A stretch of DNA of 64,000 bases from Herpomyces periplanetae (GCA_009733715.1 WMKJ01000054.1:1-64000), one strand, 5' to 3'. Positions 47,442-58,973 are shown, counted from the first letter of the stretch. Notes: generated from the letters alone by a model not told the origin. Numbers and translations are program-made.

Positions 47442-50087
47442 TTATCTAATATTATTTGGAACTTTTTTGTTATTCCGCATCATAACAGCGTTAACTGTAC
47501 CAGATATTTCAACAGGCTCTGGTAATTCATAATACTTTAAGGAACCATACTTTGTATGTGATGCCTTCGCAACGTTATCTTTCATATCATGCCACCGTTG
47601 AATTAAATCATTGGCCTGTTTAGGTTTAATGGATTGATTAATAGTACCAATGGTTATATGGGCGTAATGGTTAACCGAATTAATTCTGACTGGAGCGTTG
47701 TCGGGATGTGTTAAGGTAAAACTGTGAAGTTGCACAATAAAACACATTATTTCATCATCCCATAGGAGATGCGTAAGGCGAACAAACCCTTTCGCAAACG
47801 TTAATTGAGGATCTGATAGTACCGGCGATGTTTGCAACGCTACACAGGAGACAGCTTGTCGCCATAAGTTACAAAGATGCCCCCAATATGACGCGTTCGT
47901 TTGTTCTTGAGAACGGTGGATCAAGGTTACGTGAAAGGACTTTTGTATGCGGTTATTGACTCTAAGCGTATGATACATCATGGAACCCGATTGACAAAAT
48001 GGAAACAACGCAGTTAACTGATCATGAACATCCTTTTCGGCCAACCTAACACCAAAATACTCGATTTTACCGGGGGTAAGCGGGTCAGTAGCGGGTATAG
48101 ATGGATGCGAAGCGGAGCCTGAGCGTGTAATCTTAATCGCGTCAACGCATGAAGTGAGACTTTCGTTAATCACGCGTGTCACAGCATGCGATAAATCGGA
48201 GTCAGTTGGCAATGAATTAATTGTATCCGCTGCTACTACGGAATTCTTCGTTGTCGCTGTACCGGGAAAGATACCGGGGTAGCAAGCGTATAACTTCGTT
48301 ACAATGGATCGCAAATTCTCAAGCGGGGTAGCAAGAGGAGATAATTCGATGGCCAATTTAAATTGTGAATCGGGTAAATGGCCCATGTCTAACGCTTCGA
48401 AACGGCTTATGAAACCATTCATTATAGTATCAACTTGCTGTTCACCAAGTTGATTCGCTCGAATAGTCTGATGATTATCACCGCGGCGTAAAACGCGTGA
48501 TCTCAACTCAAAGCGTAGACGTGATAATTCCTCTTCCCGATGTGCAAAGTGTAACGCAATAAACGTTGCCGTTGGGATTTGTTGGGAAATTTGTGAGATG
48601 ATTTGCTGCCTTTCCCGTTTCTGATGGTTATTGCGGTCAATAATAACAACAGGATATCGTGATGCTGCATTCAGAGTGGACCGTAGAAGGGATGCCCATT
48701 TGCCCCGTTTTCCCGGCATATCATCATTTTGAACATGGGCCCAAGGAAATAGACTCATCAACGCACGCGATAACGTCGTTTTACCACAGCCAATAGTAGC
48801 AATTGGCACGAGAAATACATTCTTCTTAATTGAAGGATCGGATGGTAACGGCAACAGATAAGGTTCAAGGTTTGATTGCTGAGAGGAAGATTGTTCAGCG
48901 GATCGTATAATATCGGAATTTTGTAGTGAGCGAGATTGGATGAACTCATTACGTAGGGAGATAATTCCATGATTATGAAGATATGCCTCCTTAAGTTCAG
49001 GGTTAGTGTTAAACTTTCGTCGGGCAAACTCAAGATAATCTTGGGTTAATTGTCGATGATTGTTCAAGGTGGGGGATTTACCCTTAATCATAGCTTTGGT
49101 TGCTTCGCGCCACTGACGGTACATGAGATAAGGTTGATCGAATTTAAATTTAAAGAACCAGTCAACAGGTGGAGACGATGGAGAAGATGCTGTTGAGTGA
49201 CACCGAATAACGAACCCTTCGGTGTCGCGCCCTTGATATGAACCGGTTTTCGTGGAATCTAAGAGAAAGCTACGCAAAGAGGGCACATCGTTAAACGTGG
49301 TATACTGCAAAGGGATGAAGCCCCATTCCAATGCGAATTGATGAATTAAAGTGGGGTGAAAAGTGTGGAAAAGGGGAAGATTTAAGTTAATACCGTGCAA
49401 ATAGAGACCAGCTGTGGAAGGGGGATAAGGTAAAACGTGCTCTTCAAATTCATCATCACACATTTCCGCAACGGCAGTAGCATTCATTTGGTAAAGACGA
49501 CGGGCTAAATCTGCGGGGGATTTTTGACATTTTTGCAAAAGTCGATTAACCAGTTTATTACCCCATGCAGCGTGAGAATGACGGTCAAGATTATCGTGGC
49601 CTTTTGCCGTGACGGGATCGATTGTATGAATATTTATAACATGTTTACTACATACTAGCAAAGTATCATCGTCTAAACCAGCGAGGAAGATAATACAGCC
49701 GTTCTCTTTGATAGTAAGATGATACGGAGGTTGTGTATTGGCCTGTATTTCCGGCCAGCGAGTTTTGGTTAATTCATCAACATTAAAGAATTTATCGTAG
49801 CCACGGGCCGCTATTGCTTGAGTTCCATTGAGTAACTGGTAAGTGAACAGTCCACGGGCCATAGTGGGTAAACAAGGCGATTTATACTGCCATTCGTTAA
49901 TACGCCAACTGTCTATGGTACGGCCTGACGGTAAAGTGAAGGAATGCTTTTTTAGAGGAGCAGTACGAGTCGATGCGGAGGCAGCAGCATGTTCTAATTG
50001 ACGTATGAATTCAGCCGTGATGTGTAGATCCTGAGGGATATGAGGAGCAACGAGGGACGTGCGGCGGTCAGACTCGGTACAAGCCAT
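47442..50087 (-). CDS. TRL1: tRNA ligase, fungal three-domain type
   Basis: A single exon of 881 codons, close to yeast Trl1 (827 aa). The ATG at 50087 opens MACTESDRRT; the frame runs 35 codons further without ATG. Trl1 heals and seals tRNA exon halves after intron removal, and HAC1 mRNA after Ire1 cleavage. The adenylyltransferase domain has ARGYDKFFNVDE and the nucleophile Lys127 in LTIKENGC, with GFVIRC and WFFKFKF further on. The polynucleotide kinase has the P-loop PIATIGCGKTTLS (Lys437). The C-terminal cyclic phosphodiesterase has the two HxT motifs at His719 (HVTL) and His810 (HITI). All three activities therefore look intact. The C-terminus of the gene lies 256 bp from the GPN1 start. 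Confidence 0.97.
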   Translation of the reverse strand: MACTESDRRTSLVAPHIPQDLHITAEFIRQLEHAAASASTRTAPLKKHSFTLPSGRTIDSWRINEWQYKSPCLPTMARGLFTYQLLNGTQAIAARGYDKFFNVDELTKTRWPEIQANTQPPYHLTIKENGCIIFLAGLDDDTLLVCSKHVINIHTIDPVTAKGHDNLDRHSHAAWGNKLVNRLLQKCQKSPADLARRLYQMNATAVAEMCDDEFEEHVLPYPPSTAGLYLHGINLNLPLFHTFHPTLIHQFALEWGFIPLQYTTFNDVPSLRSFLLDSTKTGSYQGRDTEGFVIRCHSTASSPSSPPVDWFFKFKFDQPYLMYRQWREATKAMIKGKSPTLNNHRQLTQDYLEFARRKFNTNPELKEAYLHNHGIISLRNEFIQSRSLQNSDIIRSAEQSSSQQSNLEPYLLPLPSDPSIKKNVFLVPIATIGCGKTTLSRALMSLFPWAHVQNDDMPGKRGKWASLLRSTLNAASRYPVVIIDRNNHQKRERQQIISQISQQIPTATFIALHFAHREEELSRLRFELRSRVLRRGDNHQTIRANQLGEQQVDTIMNGFISRFEALDMGHLPDSQFKLAIELSPLATPLENLRSIVTKLYACYPGIFPGTATTKNSVVAADTINSLPTDSDLSHAVTRVINESLTSCVDAIKITRSGSASHPSIPATDPLTPGKIEYFGVRLAEKDVHDQLTALFPFCQSGSMMYHTLRVNNRIQKSFHVTLIHRSQEQTNASYWGHLCNLWRQAVSCVALQTSPVLSDPQLTFAKGFVRLTHLLWDDEIMCFIVQLHSFTLTHPDNAPVRINSVNHYAHITIGTINQSIKPKQANDLIQRWHDMKDNVAKASHTKYGSLKYYELPEPVEISGTVNAVMMRNNKKVPNNIR

Positions 50088-52285
50088 AGTGAAGTAAGTA
50101 TGTATGCACACATGGAGTGGGTACACGATTAATTGAAAAAACTGCTTTTGACAATACAAACGTGAACAGGGTAAATGTAAACGCAATCCCACACTTTTGG
50201 ATCGTGGGAAAACACTAGTTATCTGAATATCCAGGCTTGAAAACTTGATGAGTCTGAATGGATAAATGTGCGTAATTAATTAAACGAGATCGAGTAAAAG
50301 GACTTGCTAGTTAATTTATTACGAGATTAACAAGTATATTTATTTTACGAATTTAAATTTAAACTTAATGAATCAAAACTAAGCTAATGTTAGTTCAAAC
50401 CTTCATTTAGCAATGAAAACTCGTCCATGAAGTCTCATTGAGTCGATGATAATCCAAAATTTCCCAAATTTAGGGTGTGGGGAAGTGGAGAAAGTATTTT
50501 CCGGTCTGTTTTGCAAGGTTTTGATGCGTGCGCGCACGAGTGAGCAAGAGAACCTGCGCTTGTCTCGAGATTTGAACGTTAGAACGACTTGAGCGAAGTC
50601 AGGTCAGGTCTATTCAAGTCAGGGTAATTTAAGGGGGGACATATACGAAAATGAGTACTGCAGTACGGAACAACGACTAGCTATAGCCATCGGCATGGGC
50701 AGAATCAGAACTAGAACTAGAACCAGAGCCAAAGCCGCCTATACCCTATAGCCATGGCGAGGATGGTATAATGAAAGCGAAACGATATGACGCTATACCG
50801 GACGAGTGTATAGCTTAGCGTGTCTGATTGGATTTGATAAAGGGGTGAGACAAGGACCAGGTGGAGCTATGGATCGCTACGTACATCGTACAATGAGGGC
50901 GAAGGTTTGTGAGTACGTGGATGCGTACTCATCATCAAGGAATCCGGTCGCCGGAGAAGGATTTTAGAAGAAGTTTCCGTGGTTTGACGCGCAAGCAGAC
51001 GGGTAGCGATTGGAGATTTTTACCGAGTTTGGTAATACATGAAGCAGAGTATGATGAAGCAAGTGAACTTTAAAGACTCACCGCCGACTCACCGATGGGT
51101 CGTATGGATAAGATTAGAGATATCAAAATGCTGGAGAACTTGTGTACTACACGGTTAATTTGAAAGGCATGGGACAGCGCATCGCAGGGCAATACAGCAC
51201 TACACGGCAGAGTACGCTAGAGAGGGGAATGGAAAGGCAAGGCATGGTATAGCAAGAGAAGGGAAGGGAAGGGAAGGGGAGGAAAAGTATGAAACTTCAG
51301 GACACAATACAGGATCATGTTGTCTGATACGGCATGACATGACAATGTGCCGCGCCGTACCGTAGCGCAGCACACCATACGGCCTGACAATATAATCTAC
51401 TCTACATCATGAAAAACTATACCAAAGCTTTCTGTTCGTAGGCCTCGAAAACTTTTCCAGTTTAAGTGACCGCTATTTAGTACGGCCGTGCCTGCATCGG
51501 CACTTTTTACCCGATTGGGAAATTTTCGGGAGTCTTTCTCGTGACCCGCCGAACTTATCCCTGCTGCCCCGCTGTCTTTTGATCGCAGCTCACCGCCTAG
51601 TCTGAGCGCTGACCGAGGCGCTATATAACTGACCGCCATCGCACTTATGGGATCAAGGTCGTTTGGCACACTTGAACTTCATTTCCGCGCAAAACTTGAA
51701 AATATTTCCTAATTGGGTAATTTTTGGGAAAAAAGGGTTTCGGGGCTTTTAGGTTCTTGTTAGTTGGACGTGGTTTACAATACTTTTACAAGTGGGATTG
51801 TTCACTTTAATCATTGTTATCGTCCTTGCCGTGATTCTCTGGACAGTTATTAACCTTGATCCGCTCTCATATCCATTCCAAGTACGTACATTTGTTGGCG
51901 CGTGCGTCGTTTTCGGCGCCTACGTTTTTACATGTATATGTGAACTTGAGTGTGAGCGTGAGCGTTAGTGCGCCTGTACAAGTGTGTATCCTTCCTATCA
52001 CTTCTTTTCACGTCCATTCTCTTTACTATACTTCATTACTTTACACCTTGTCTCGCCTCGCTTTACCTACTCGCACTCTCTTGGAAGAATCTTGTCTTGA
52101 GAAAGTGAATGTGCGCTCGTGTGCGTGTGCGTATGTGTGTAGAAGTGTGGATGTGTACACACTGGAACGTTTTGTACTTTTTTTTCTGATACATATTACT
52201 GAGAGCGGTGATTTACGGGGGTGAATTGTGTTGATCGATCCATTCATCGATTGTTCTTTTAAACAAGTCTAAATTGGTGTGGGGG
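50088..52285. promoter_or_regulatory. divergent TRL1/bZIP intergenic region
   Basis: This 2.2 kb region has no supported gene. It contains a GAAGG-type purine repeat near 51,250-51,290, short AGAACTAGAACTAGAACC repeats near 50,710, and a GC-richer patch with open frames at 51,400-51,670 (unrecognised, 90 codons on -). A C/T-rich stretch around 51,990-52,100 precedes the bZIP start. Confidence 0.45.
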
Positions 52286-53838
52286 ATGGCGGATCAACCC
52301 ACTCGTTCTGGTAAAAGTGCAGCAACAAGTAGCGCATTTTGCGCCAGTGCTGCACCAAACGAAGACTGGACTAAAATCTCCGATCTTGCCGAGCGTCGTC
52401 GTATTCAGAATCGCATTGCTCAGCGAAATTATCGTGAGTGTACACTTTTTCAAGTAAAGATTTGTACAGTTTGTTATTCCGTTCACTAATGGTTGTTATT
52501 GGGGTTAATTTTTAGGAAAAAAACTTAAAAAACGTCTGGAAGATTTGGAGCGTAGAGCTGTATCATCATCATCGACTTCTCCTGAACAATCGGTTGCTAG
52601 TTTACTTCTTGCACATCCTGCCGGAACTGCTAATTCAAACTACACTAATAAATCGGGTTCGATTGGCAGTACTCCAGCGACAACATCGACGTCTACAACT
52701 GGATTGAATACTAACACCAATGATCTTTACCTTGGAGCATCCTCCAATCCTAATCAATTGCCATCTCCGGATCAATCTACTCTATCACCGGGGTTGCTAA
52801 CACCTCTACTAACTCATCCGGCATTATTCTCTTCAGTACAGTCTTCTGCACCAGGACAGCATCTAAATCAACATCATGCATCGGTACCTCCTCATCTACA
52901 TCAGCACCAGCCGTTTCTTCCGCTTCATTTATCCATGCCTGTATCGCCTACATCACCAGATGCTCTTCATGCATCGAGTCTTGATACATCTTCCTTACTT
53001 TACGTTTCATGTCAGAAGCAAAGTCAACCACCCGGTCAAGCGCAACCGCAACAACCGCCGCAACAACAACAATCTAATACTTCCCAGCAATCGACGTCAC
53101 CTCATCTTCATTCGTTACCACCTTTGGCGATGCCTCAAAATAATTACATGCTAACTAGTTCACCTTCAAATTCAAAAGGTAAGGATGAAAGAATGAATAG
53201 TCATTGGCTGGTTGGGCAATAGAGTATTTGATTGAAAGTTTCACAACTGACCAAGGCTCTGGGATGGAGAATTAGTTAAACCGTCAATACACCACCACCA
53301 TCATCATCATCAATCACAAGCCGTTTCCACCGACAATTCTTTACCATTTCCTGGGCGTCATCAATTCAAGCAGACTACGCCTCTTGAAAATATTTCTCTT
53401 TCAAGTAATGCATTCTTTCATACAGCGGCGACTACACCGTCGTCGCACTCGGATCACCATCGTATTCAAGCTCACCCGCATAATGCGATTCACACTGGGA
53501 TACCAACATCTGAGGCATTGGGCTTGACAGGTTCAAATCCGCAGCATGAAAATAATAATCAGCATCAGCATCAACGTCAACATCAGCAGCAGCAACAGCA
53601 GCAGCATCAGCATCATCATCAAAGCCATAGTACAGCTGCGGCGTATAGTCTATCGTACACACCACTCACCGACTTGGCCGAAATGGCGGATCTTAACGGT
53701 ATTGGCCACGTTACAAATTTGGGTAAATTCAGCGAAATTCCCTTACTTGATGTGGACCAACCGTTGGCGGTGAGTATGACAGGACAATCTTGCACCCGAA
53801 AGTCAGATTCTCCACCTCATCATGCTGCGTATTACTGA
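52286..53838 (+). CDS. bZIP transcription factor with short zipper
   Basis: Three exons, 52286..52433, 52516..53178 and 53276..53838, encode 457 aa. The first intron falls inside the basic region, so the motif appears only after splicing: ERRRIQNRIAQRNYRKKLKK at about residues 36-55, matching the bZIP NxxAxxxxR core, followed by RLEDLERRA. Heptad leucines end after about two turns, so the zipper is much shorter than in Gcn4 or AP-1. The rest is rich in Ser, Pro, Gln and His, with a His run at the start of exon 3 and a long Gln/His tract near 53,565-53,630. DLAEMADLNGIGHVTNLGKF and IPLLDVDQPLAV near the end look like an ordered, possibly activating segment. It is nuclear by inference. Targets are unknown. 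Confidence 0.85.
53562..53630 (+). repeat. Gln/His codon repeat in the bZIP gene
   Basis: CAG, CAA and CAT codons alternate, giving runs of Gln and His in the C-terminal part of the bZIP protein. The tract is similar in kind to the one in the Ndt80-like factor. Confidence 0.85.
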
Positions 53839-54842
53839 GTCCCAGAGGTTGTGATGTTTTTTTTAGCCCTGGTTTTGTTTTCTCGTACCGTTTAACTTAT
53901 GCTCCGGGGTTGATTGCTACTTCATACTGCGTGTGTGTGTGTGTGAGTGTGAGTGTGAGCGTGTGTACTCATTTGCGTGTGCATTGATCGAGTTGCCCAC
54001 TCGAAGTTTATCCTTGCTACCGTTACCTTAACCTTCACATTGCCGTATGTGCTTGTGCGTGCTCACTGTTGACCTTGTTATTTGATTCAATCCGTTTTAT
54101 TTCTCTTGCTTGTATTTTGGCTAAGTTGGTTGTAGGTTTTTAGTTATTTTGGTTTGTTTGGTATGGAGTGAAGTGAAGTGGTGTGGTGTAAGTGCGTGCA
54201 TGCACCTGTTTCGTAATCCTGTTAAACATGTGCTCATCTTACGCTCTAGTAGTATCAACTGCTTCATTTCTCTCTGCATTTATACGACTTCGAGTATGTA
54301 TGTCTTGGTGCGAATCATGATTTTGCGACAGTCAGGTTTGGTACATTCTTCATTTATTGAGCAGTGTACCCTTATTAGGACGAATAATTACCTTGGATAA
54401 ATGGTTAAACCTCTACGATTTCTATAGTGATGAGAACACGACGCGACGAAAAGTAGATGATTTAAGACACGGGACACAAGATGCAATACCATTAGCATCA
54501 TCTCCATCATCATTCCTAACGTTCCGCCCGTCCGCCCGTCCGCCCGTCTGCCCGTCCATCACCTTTGTCCCAATCCTCCCAGCGGCTCTTTTCTCACACC
54601 GCGAATCCTGCTGACTAAGCCGCAGGCTTCTCGCGGCGAAGTTAAAGAAACGCGCACCACGCTCGTTGGACTAACGTTAAATCCATCTTTTCATCCGCAT
54701 TTCCTTTCACCGCTTCCTTCAACTACGAATTTTTTTTCCTGAAAAAATTCAAAACCATTCTTCCGACCTCTCCTGTATCGCAGAATAATATACGGATTTT
54801 CCTTTTTTTATTATCTTGAAATTGTACTTCTCATTATCAAGT
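53839..54842. other. spacer between the bZIP gene and eIF3h
   Basis: This 1.0 kb contains a GT-rich microsatellite just after the bZIP stop (about 53,929-53,965) and four tandem 8-bp units at 54524-54555. The remainder is presumed 3' UTR and eIF3h promoter. No gene was recognised. Confidence 0.5.
54524..54555. repeat. 8-bp tandem repeat CCGCCCGT x4
   Basis: Three identical units and one with a single change (CTGCCCGT) are head to tail about 290-320 bp upstream of the eIF3h ATG. The repeat is C/T-rich on the coding strand and could be a regulatory array or simple slippage. Confidence 0.85.
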
Positions 54843-56233
54843 ATGCTAAAGACAAACCTTGAAAATGATCCTTCGGTACAAGGTATCGTGGGAAGTGGAG
54901 ATAATTTACGCGGTGTACAAGTTGAAGCTCTGGTAAGCGTGTAATATTCTAACATTGAAGCGATTAGTCTCCCACGTTATTCTATATCGCTTGATTTACA
55001 ATTTTTCAAAAAGAAATTTTATGTTACGTGGGGGCGTTATTCAATGGCTAACAAAGTAAAATTTACCACGGAACGTGAAAATAGGCCATAGTGCGAATTA
55101 TCAAACACTGTGCACTACACCATCCCTCGATAGCTACGGGATCATTAGTAGGCATGGATGTTGATGGTATCCTTCAAGTTACAAATTGTTTCGCTTTTTC
55201 TAGTACGGATATTTCTACCGAAGGAAATACCTTTGGTGTAGATAATTCAACCTCTGCAGCTCATGCGGCTACCGCCGCAGCTTCGGCCCCACGTTCTAAG
55301 GCTAACGCTTCTTATCGTGCCGATATGATACGCCATCTTTCATTATCAAACATTGATGCCAATAACGTAGGTTGGTATACCAGTGCGATTATGGGAAATT
55401 TCGTCACCCAAAATTTTGTGGAAAATCAATTTTTTTATCAAAAAGAGTTAAACGAACGTGCCATTGCTCTTGTGCTCGACGTTAATCGCTCGTGGCAAGC
55501 TCCTATCAGTTTAAAAGCCTTTCGGTTATCACCCGTGTTCATGACCGCCTATCGTGAAGGTAAATTTACCATAGAAAGGTAAGCAAATCTTTTACTTTCC
55601 TCAATCCCTTTTCCACATTCCATTCGTTAACTTTCCATTAACCTAATTTCTCTCAGTTTACATAAACTTAATTTACGTTACCAAGATATACTCGTCGAAC
55701 TTCCCGTCGCTGTACACAACTCCAGTATATTATCATGTTTAATGCATCAACTACCTAGCCCGCCTAGTACCGTTGAATTGGATTTTCCCGCCTCAGTAGC
55801 CGCTTTAGAAGAGCGTAGGCCCGATTTACCCTTCATGCCTAACTTTGCTGCGTTAAATTTACAAATTGATGCATACCTGGAGAAAACTTCCGATTTACTC
55901 TTGGAGGCCGTGGAAACCCATCAGACCGAAACTAATAACCATCATTATTTCCATCGTATGTCCCTGCGTGAACAAGGTCGAATAGCCGCGTGGCAAAGTA
56001 AACGGAAACAGGAAAATGCTGCCCGAGCCGCAGCTAAGCAACCCTTGCTACCGGAAGACGAATGGCAACGATTGTTCAAATTACCCGTTGAACCAAGCCG
56101 CCTTGATTTACTCTTAAATTCCTGGCAAATTGAACAGTACGCCCGACAGACCGATATGTATACTACCACCATATCATCTAAATTGTTTGCTGTTCGTGAA
56201 AACCTATTGCCTGGTAGTGATCGTAACGAATAG
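54843..56233 (+). CDS. translation initiation factor eIF3 subunit H
   Basis: Three exons, 54843..54932, 55085..55578 and 55657..56233, encode 386 aa. eIF3h is an MPN-domain subunit of the eIF3 octamer and helps reinitiation; it pairs with the eIF3f MPN subunit. The first splice gives VQVEALAIVRIIKHC, aligned with the conserved VQIDGL..KIIKHC block; this alignment decided the acceptor at 55085 over one seven bases downstream. Also seen are GSLVGMDVDGILQVTNCFAF, SNIDANNVGWYTSAIMGNFV and ISLKAFRLSP. The metalloprotease HxH motif is missing, as expected for eIF3h. An Ala/Ser-rich insertion (about residues 80-100) sits inside the MPN domain. The C-terminal half carries helices with NHHYFHRMSLREQGRIAAWQ. 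Loss of eIF3h in some yeasts makes its presence mildly informative. Confidence 0.93.
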
Positions 56234-57341
56234 TTTTACCCATTCCGCTTCCTTCGTTGCACTATCCGTTCCTCACTTCTATCCCGTGAAATCCATATCC
56301 TGTACAATTTTATCTACGAGCCCCCGCTCCTGTTTCACGATCTTCCTGCTGGCGAAGCGTGTCAAGCTTCTTAATTACACTTTCAATTTTTTTCTCCGCT
56401 TAGCCCCGGCCCTGCTGTCTGTTTATATGCCACAGTTTCTAACTCTGGTCGGCAATTTACCTTTAATGTGTTTCCCGTATAGTTTACTTTATCCCCTTTG
56501 ATCCTGCGCGGATCAAGTATTCAACTATGAACACCGTTGCTCGCTATTCTGTGCAAACATTCTATCCGAGACGGTGTACCCACCAAGTATTCACACCCCA
56601 CCCCATCACTTTCACATCTACTCCTCCATAAATACAACCGTCTTACCAAAAGAGTAAGTTAACGCGACCCTTTCAATTTCTTTACATGCCTACACGCCTG
56701 CGCCTTTATCCATATTCATGCTTGTATCCATGCCGCTCTATTATCCATAACCAATCTTCAAGCTTAAATCCCTACCAGTATCCATGCCATACTTTTACTC
56801 TGCCCATGCTCATAGGCTTGTATCTACTTTTATTTGAACATGTATATGTACACGTAGAGAATAATGATGACGCACTTGCTACGATATCTGTACGCGTTTC
56901 GTTTGTAAAGACATCCCCCTCCAGGTTGCATCTTAAGTTAACTAGCGTGCGTAAATGCGTCAACTCGTCTCCTAGCGTGTACAGCCTTTTTCGCGCTCGC
57001 CCCTACGCTTGCTTGAATCGACTGTTTTCCTCCCCCGTGCGTATCCCAAATTTCCGTCTACGAATCGCCACTTGTCTAGCCCCTCGTAAATTCCCGTCTG
57101 CGCGCTTTTCCTCGGGTATATCGTTGTTATCACCCAACTTTCTCCCCCACTACACTCATCCATCCCACTCCATTTTACACCTTCGCATTCCTTATTACAT
57201 CAACCGTTTCTCATCTATTTTGTCTTGTTTCGCTTCGCTTTACTCTGCCTGTTCAGTCCAGTCCTGTCCTGTCCCGTCCCGTCAAAAATCCTCTCGAGTA
57301 GGCTAACCCTCCTCCGGCAAATCGTACCGTGAACTCTTATC
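56234..57341 (+). promoter_or_regulatory. pyrimidine-rich spacer before the I78 gene
   Basis: The + strand is C/T-rich over most of this 1.1 kb, with short imperfect repeats of GTCCTGTCC/GTCCCGTCCC near 57,255-57,285. It presumably includes the eIF3h 3' UTR and the leader of the small inhibitor gene. No coding sequence was recognised. Confidence 0.4.
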
Positions 57342-57902
57342 ATGGACACTCACCACGACAGTTCCGACGACGATCTAGAAGCCAAGAATAAACTGTGGTC
57401 AGAACGTTTAACCGGCAAACATTTTGTAGAGGGAACTGTTACGACAAAGCAAACTGACCAAGTGAGTATACGTTCTACATTTTTGACGTGTGCGCGCGCC
57501 TCCTCCTGCCGGTTACGCTCCCACGCCGACCCACTGCTTCACCGTGTTTGAGACCTTGCTAATACATTCTCATTCGCTCCCCGTTCACCTTGCGTACCCA
57601 GTTCTGTGCTGCTGATTTACCCAAACCTTACCGAGTCTTAAAGCCGGACTCGATAATGACCCGCGATTATCGTACCGACAGGTTAGTACAGTGCTTGTAA
57701 AACCTTCTCGTTCATACACCTTTAATCCACCCCCACCCCTCCCTTCCTATATCCATGTTAACCTTACTACCATTCGTTAAATTTCTCTTATATCGCTCCT
57801 TTTACTCTACTGACGCCTTAAAATACCCTTCCTTCCCTCGTCTGCAGACTTAATGTTCTACTTAACAATGATAACGTGGTAACTAGAGCTTACTACGGTT
57901 AA
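57342..57902 (+). CDS. small I78-type peptidase inhibitor
   Basis: Three exons, 57342..57461, 57602..57681 and 57848..57902, encode only 84 aa, too split to appear as one open frame. The joined C-terminal half reads LPKPYRVLKPDSIMTRDYRT and then DRLNVLLNNDNVVTRAYYG. This matches the LPxPYRVxxPGxxxTxDYxxxRLNVxxDxxxxVxxVxYG pattern of peptidase inhibitor I78 proteins, which ends in Gly. Known members inhibit serine proteases such as elastase. The N-terminal 40 residues are acidic and hydrophilic with no signal peptide, suggesting a cytosolic protein. Both introns have GT..AG ends and each joint keeps the frame. The middle positions usually held by Gly are Asp and Ser here. It is convergent with the next gene. 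Confidence 0.8.
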
Positions 57903-58028
57903 AAACTGTCCCCAAAGCTACCACCACTGTGCCATGCGTGTGTACGCATCACGGTGTAGCATATAAATAGGTATAACGTAGTTAAACAACTAATAAATCA
58001 AACAAATTATCTCCCACTACACATATCC

Positions 58029-58973
58029 TTAACTTGACCTACGATTCCCGTCATTCTCCTCAATAGCCTGTTGCCGTAACCGATCCCACGCTGACATGGT
58101 CGGCTGCCGTGACGACAACGATCCATCCGACTGACTGTCTATCCCAATGCCTGTTTGTGACTTTGCCTGACCGCGCGATGATGTTGACTTTGACGGTACT
58201 GACGATGCTGGAGGATACGTAAAAAAATCTAGTGAAAAATCATCCGCACACGACGATTTAGCCTCCGGGGAAATCGTAGGCAAACAATCAGGTGCGCTAG
58301 GAAAACTATTTTCTTGTGTCTCAATTGGTAATGTGTTGGCCGATTTAGGCAATGAAGTAGAATTTTGCAACCCGTTCAAAGAAGGTCCATGTTCCAAAAC
58401 ACTGTTACGAAATGACAGCATCGTCGGATCACTCCATATTACTACTGCATTGTAAGATCTCACGAGTATAGATGTTAAAACCCCAGATGTGTATGATACA
58501 ATAAAAGCCAGAGGTAACCTTGCAAGTGTGTGCCTAGGTGTAAATGTATTAAATGTGAAAGCCGACATTACGGCCGGCGGTTTAAAGGGAAGAAGCGCTG
58601 ACACAAATCCAAACAACCGAGCGTACGCAGGATACACTACCGTACGCCCCGCGCACATCGAAATTACGCCCGTTTCATCAGGCGTAAGTGATCGATTAGC
58701 TATACGTGAAGAAGCTTGTAATGCTAAGAGAACACGATGCGTTACGCGTGATGAAGATGCTCCAAACAGAGGTGCTAGCACACTCGGATAAAATTTCACT
58801 AAATTTGTCGATACCCGTGCATCAAGTCTTGTATCCGTATGCGTTACCGATCCAGATGCTGCCGCTTCTGGTGCTCCTGATCCCGTTAAACTATCCGTTG
58901 ATTCATAAGAATTGGAAAACCCATCATAATCGTACGAATCTTCAGTAAAACCCCGTGATGAATTTTTATCCAT
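58029..58973 (-). CDS. predicted two-helix membrane protein, OCIA-domain-like layout
   Basis: A single exon of 314 codons from a true ATG. I do not recognise it with certainty. The first 80 residues are polar and Ser-rich. Residues about 80-175 carry a conserved-looking block, HRVLLALQASSRIANRSLTP followed by a hydrophobic stretch (YARLFGFVSALLPF) and a second one (LPLAFIVSYTSGVLTSILV). The remainder is Ser/Pro-rich and ends SAWDRLRQQAIEEN. Two closely spaced membrane segments followed by a disordered tail resemble OCIA-domain proteins of mitochondria and endosomes, but residue matches are weak, so this is only a suggestion. Its promoter is shared with the DDHD gene and contains two CACGTG boxes. 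Confidence 0.65.
   Translation of the reverse strand: MDKNSSRGFTEDSYDYDGFSNSYESTDSLTGSGAPEAAASGSVTHTDTRLDARVSTNLVKFYPSVLAPLFGASSSRVTHRVLLALQASSRIANRSLTPDETGVISMCAGRTVVYPAYARLFGFVSALLPFKPPAVMSAFTFNTFTPRHTLARLPLAFIVSYTSGVLTSILVRSYNAVVIWSDPTMLSFRNSVLEHGPSLNGLQNSTSLPKSANTLPIETQENSFPSAPDCLPTISPEAKSSCADDFSLDFFTYPPASSVPSKSTSSRGQAKSQTGIGIDSQSDGSLSSRQPTMSAWDRLRQQAIEENDGNRRSS

Noticed and set aside
51397-51669. 90-codon minus-strand frame upstream of the bZIP gene
   Set aside because: No family match, no splice context, and it sits in a GC-richer patch where open frames arise by chance.
52286-53838. Idea that the bZIP gene is HAC1, spliced by the nearby TRL1
   Set aside because: The basic region NRIAQRNYR is not HAC1-like, both introns have ordinary GT..AG ends, and I see no paired Ire1-type loops. 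Proximity to TRL1 is probably chance.
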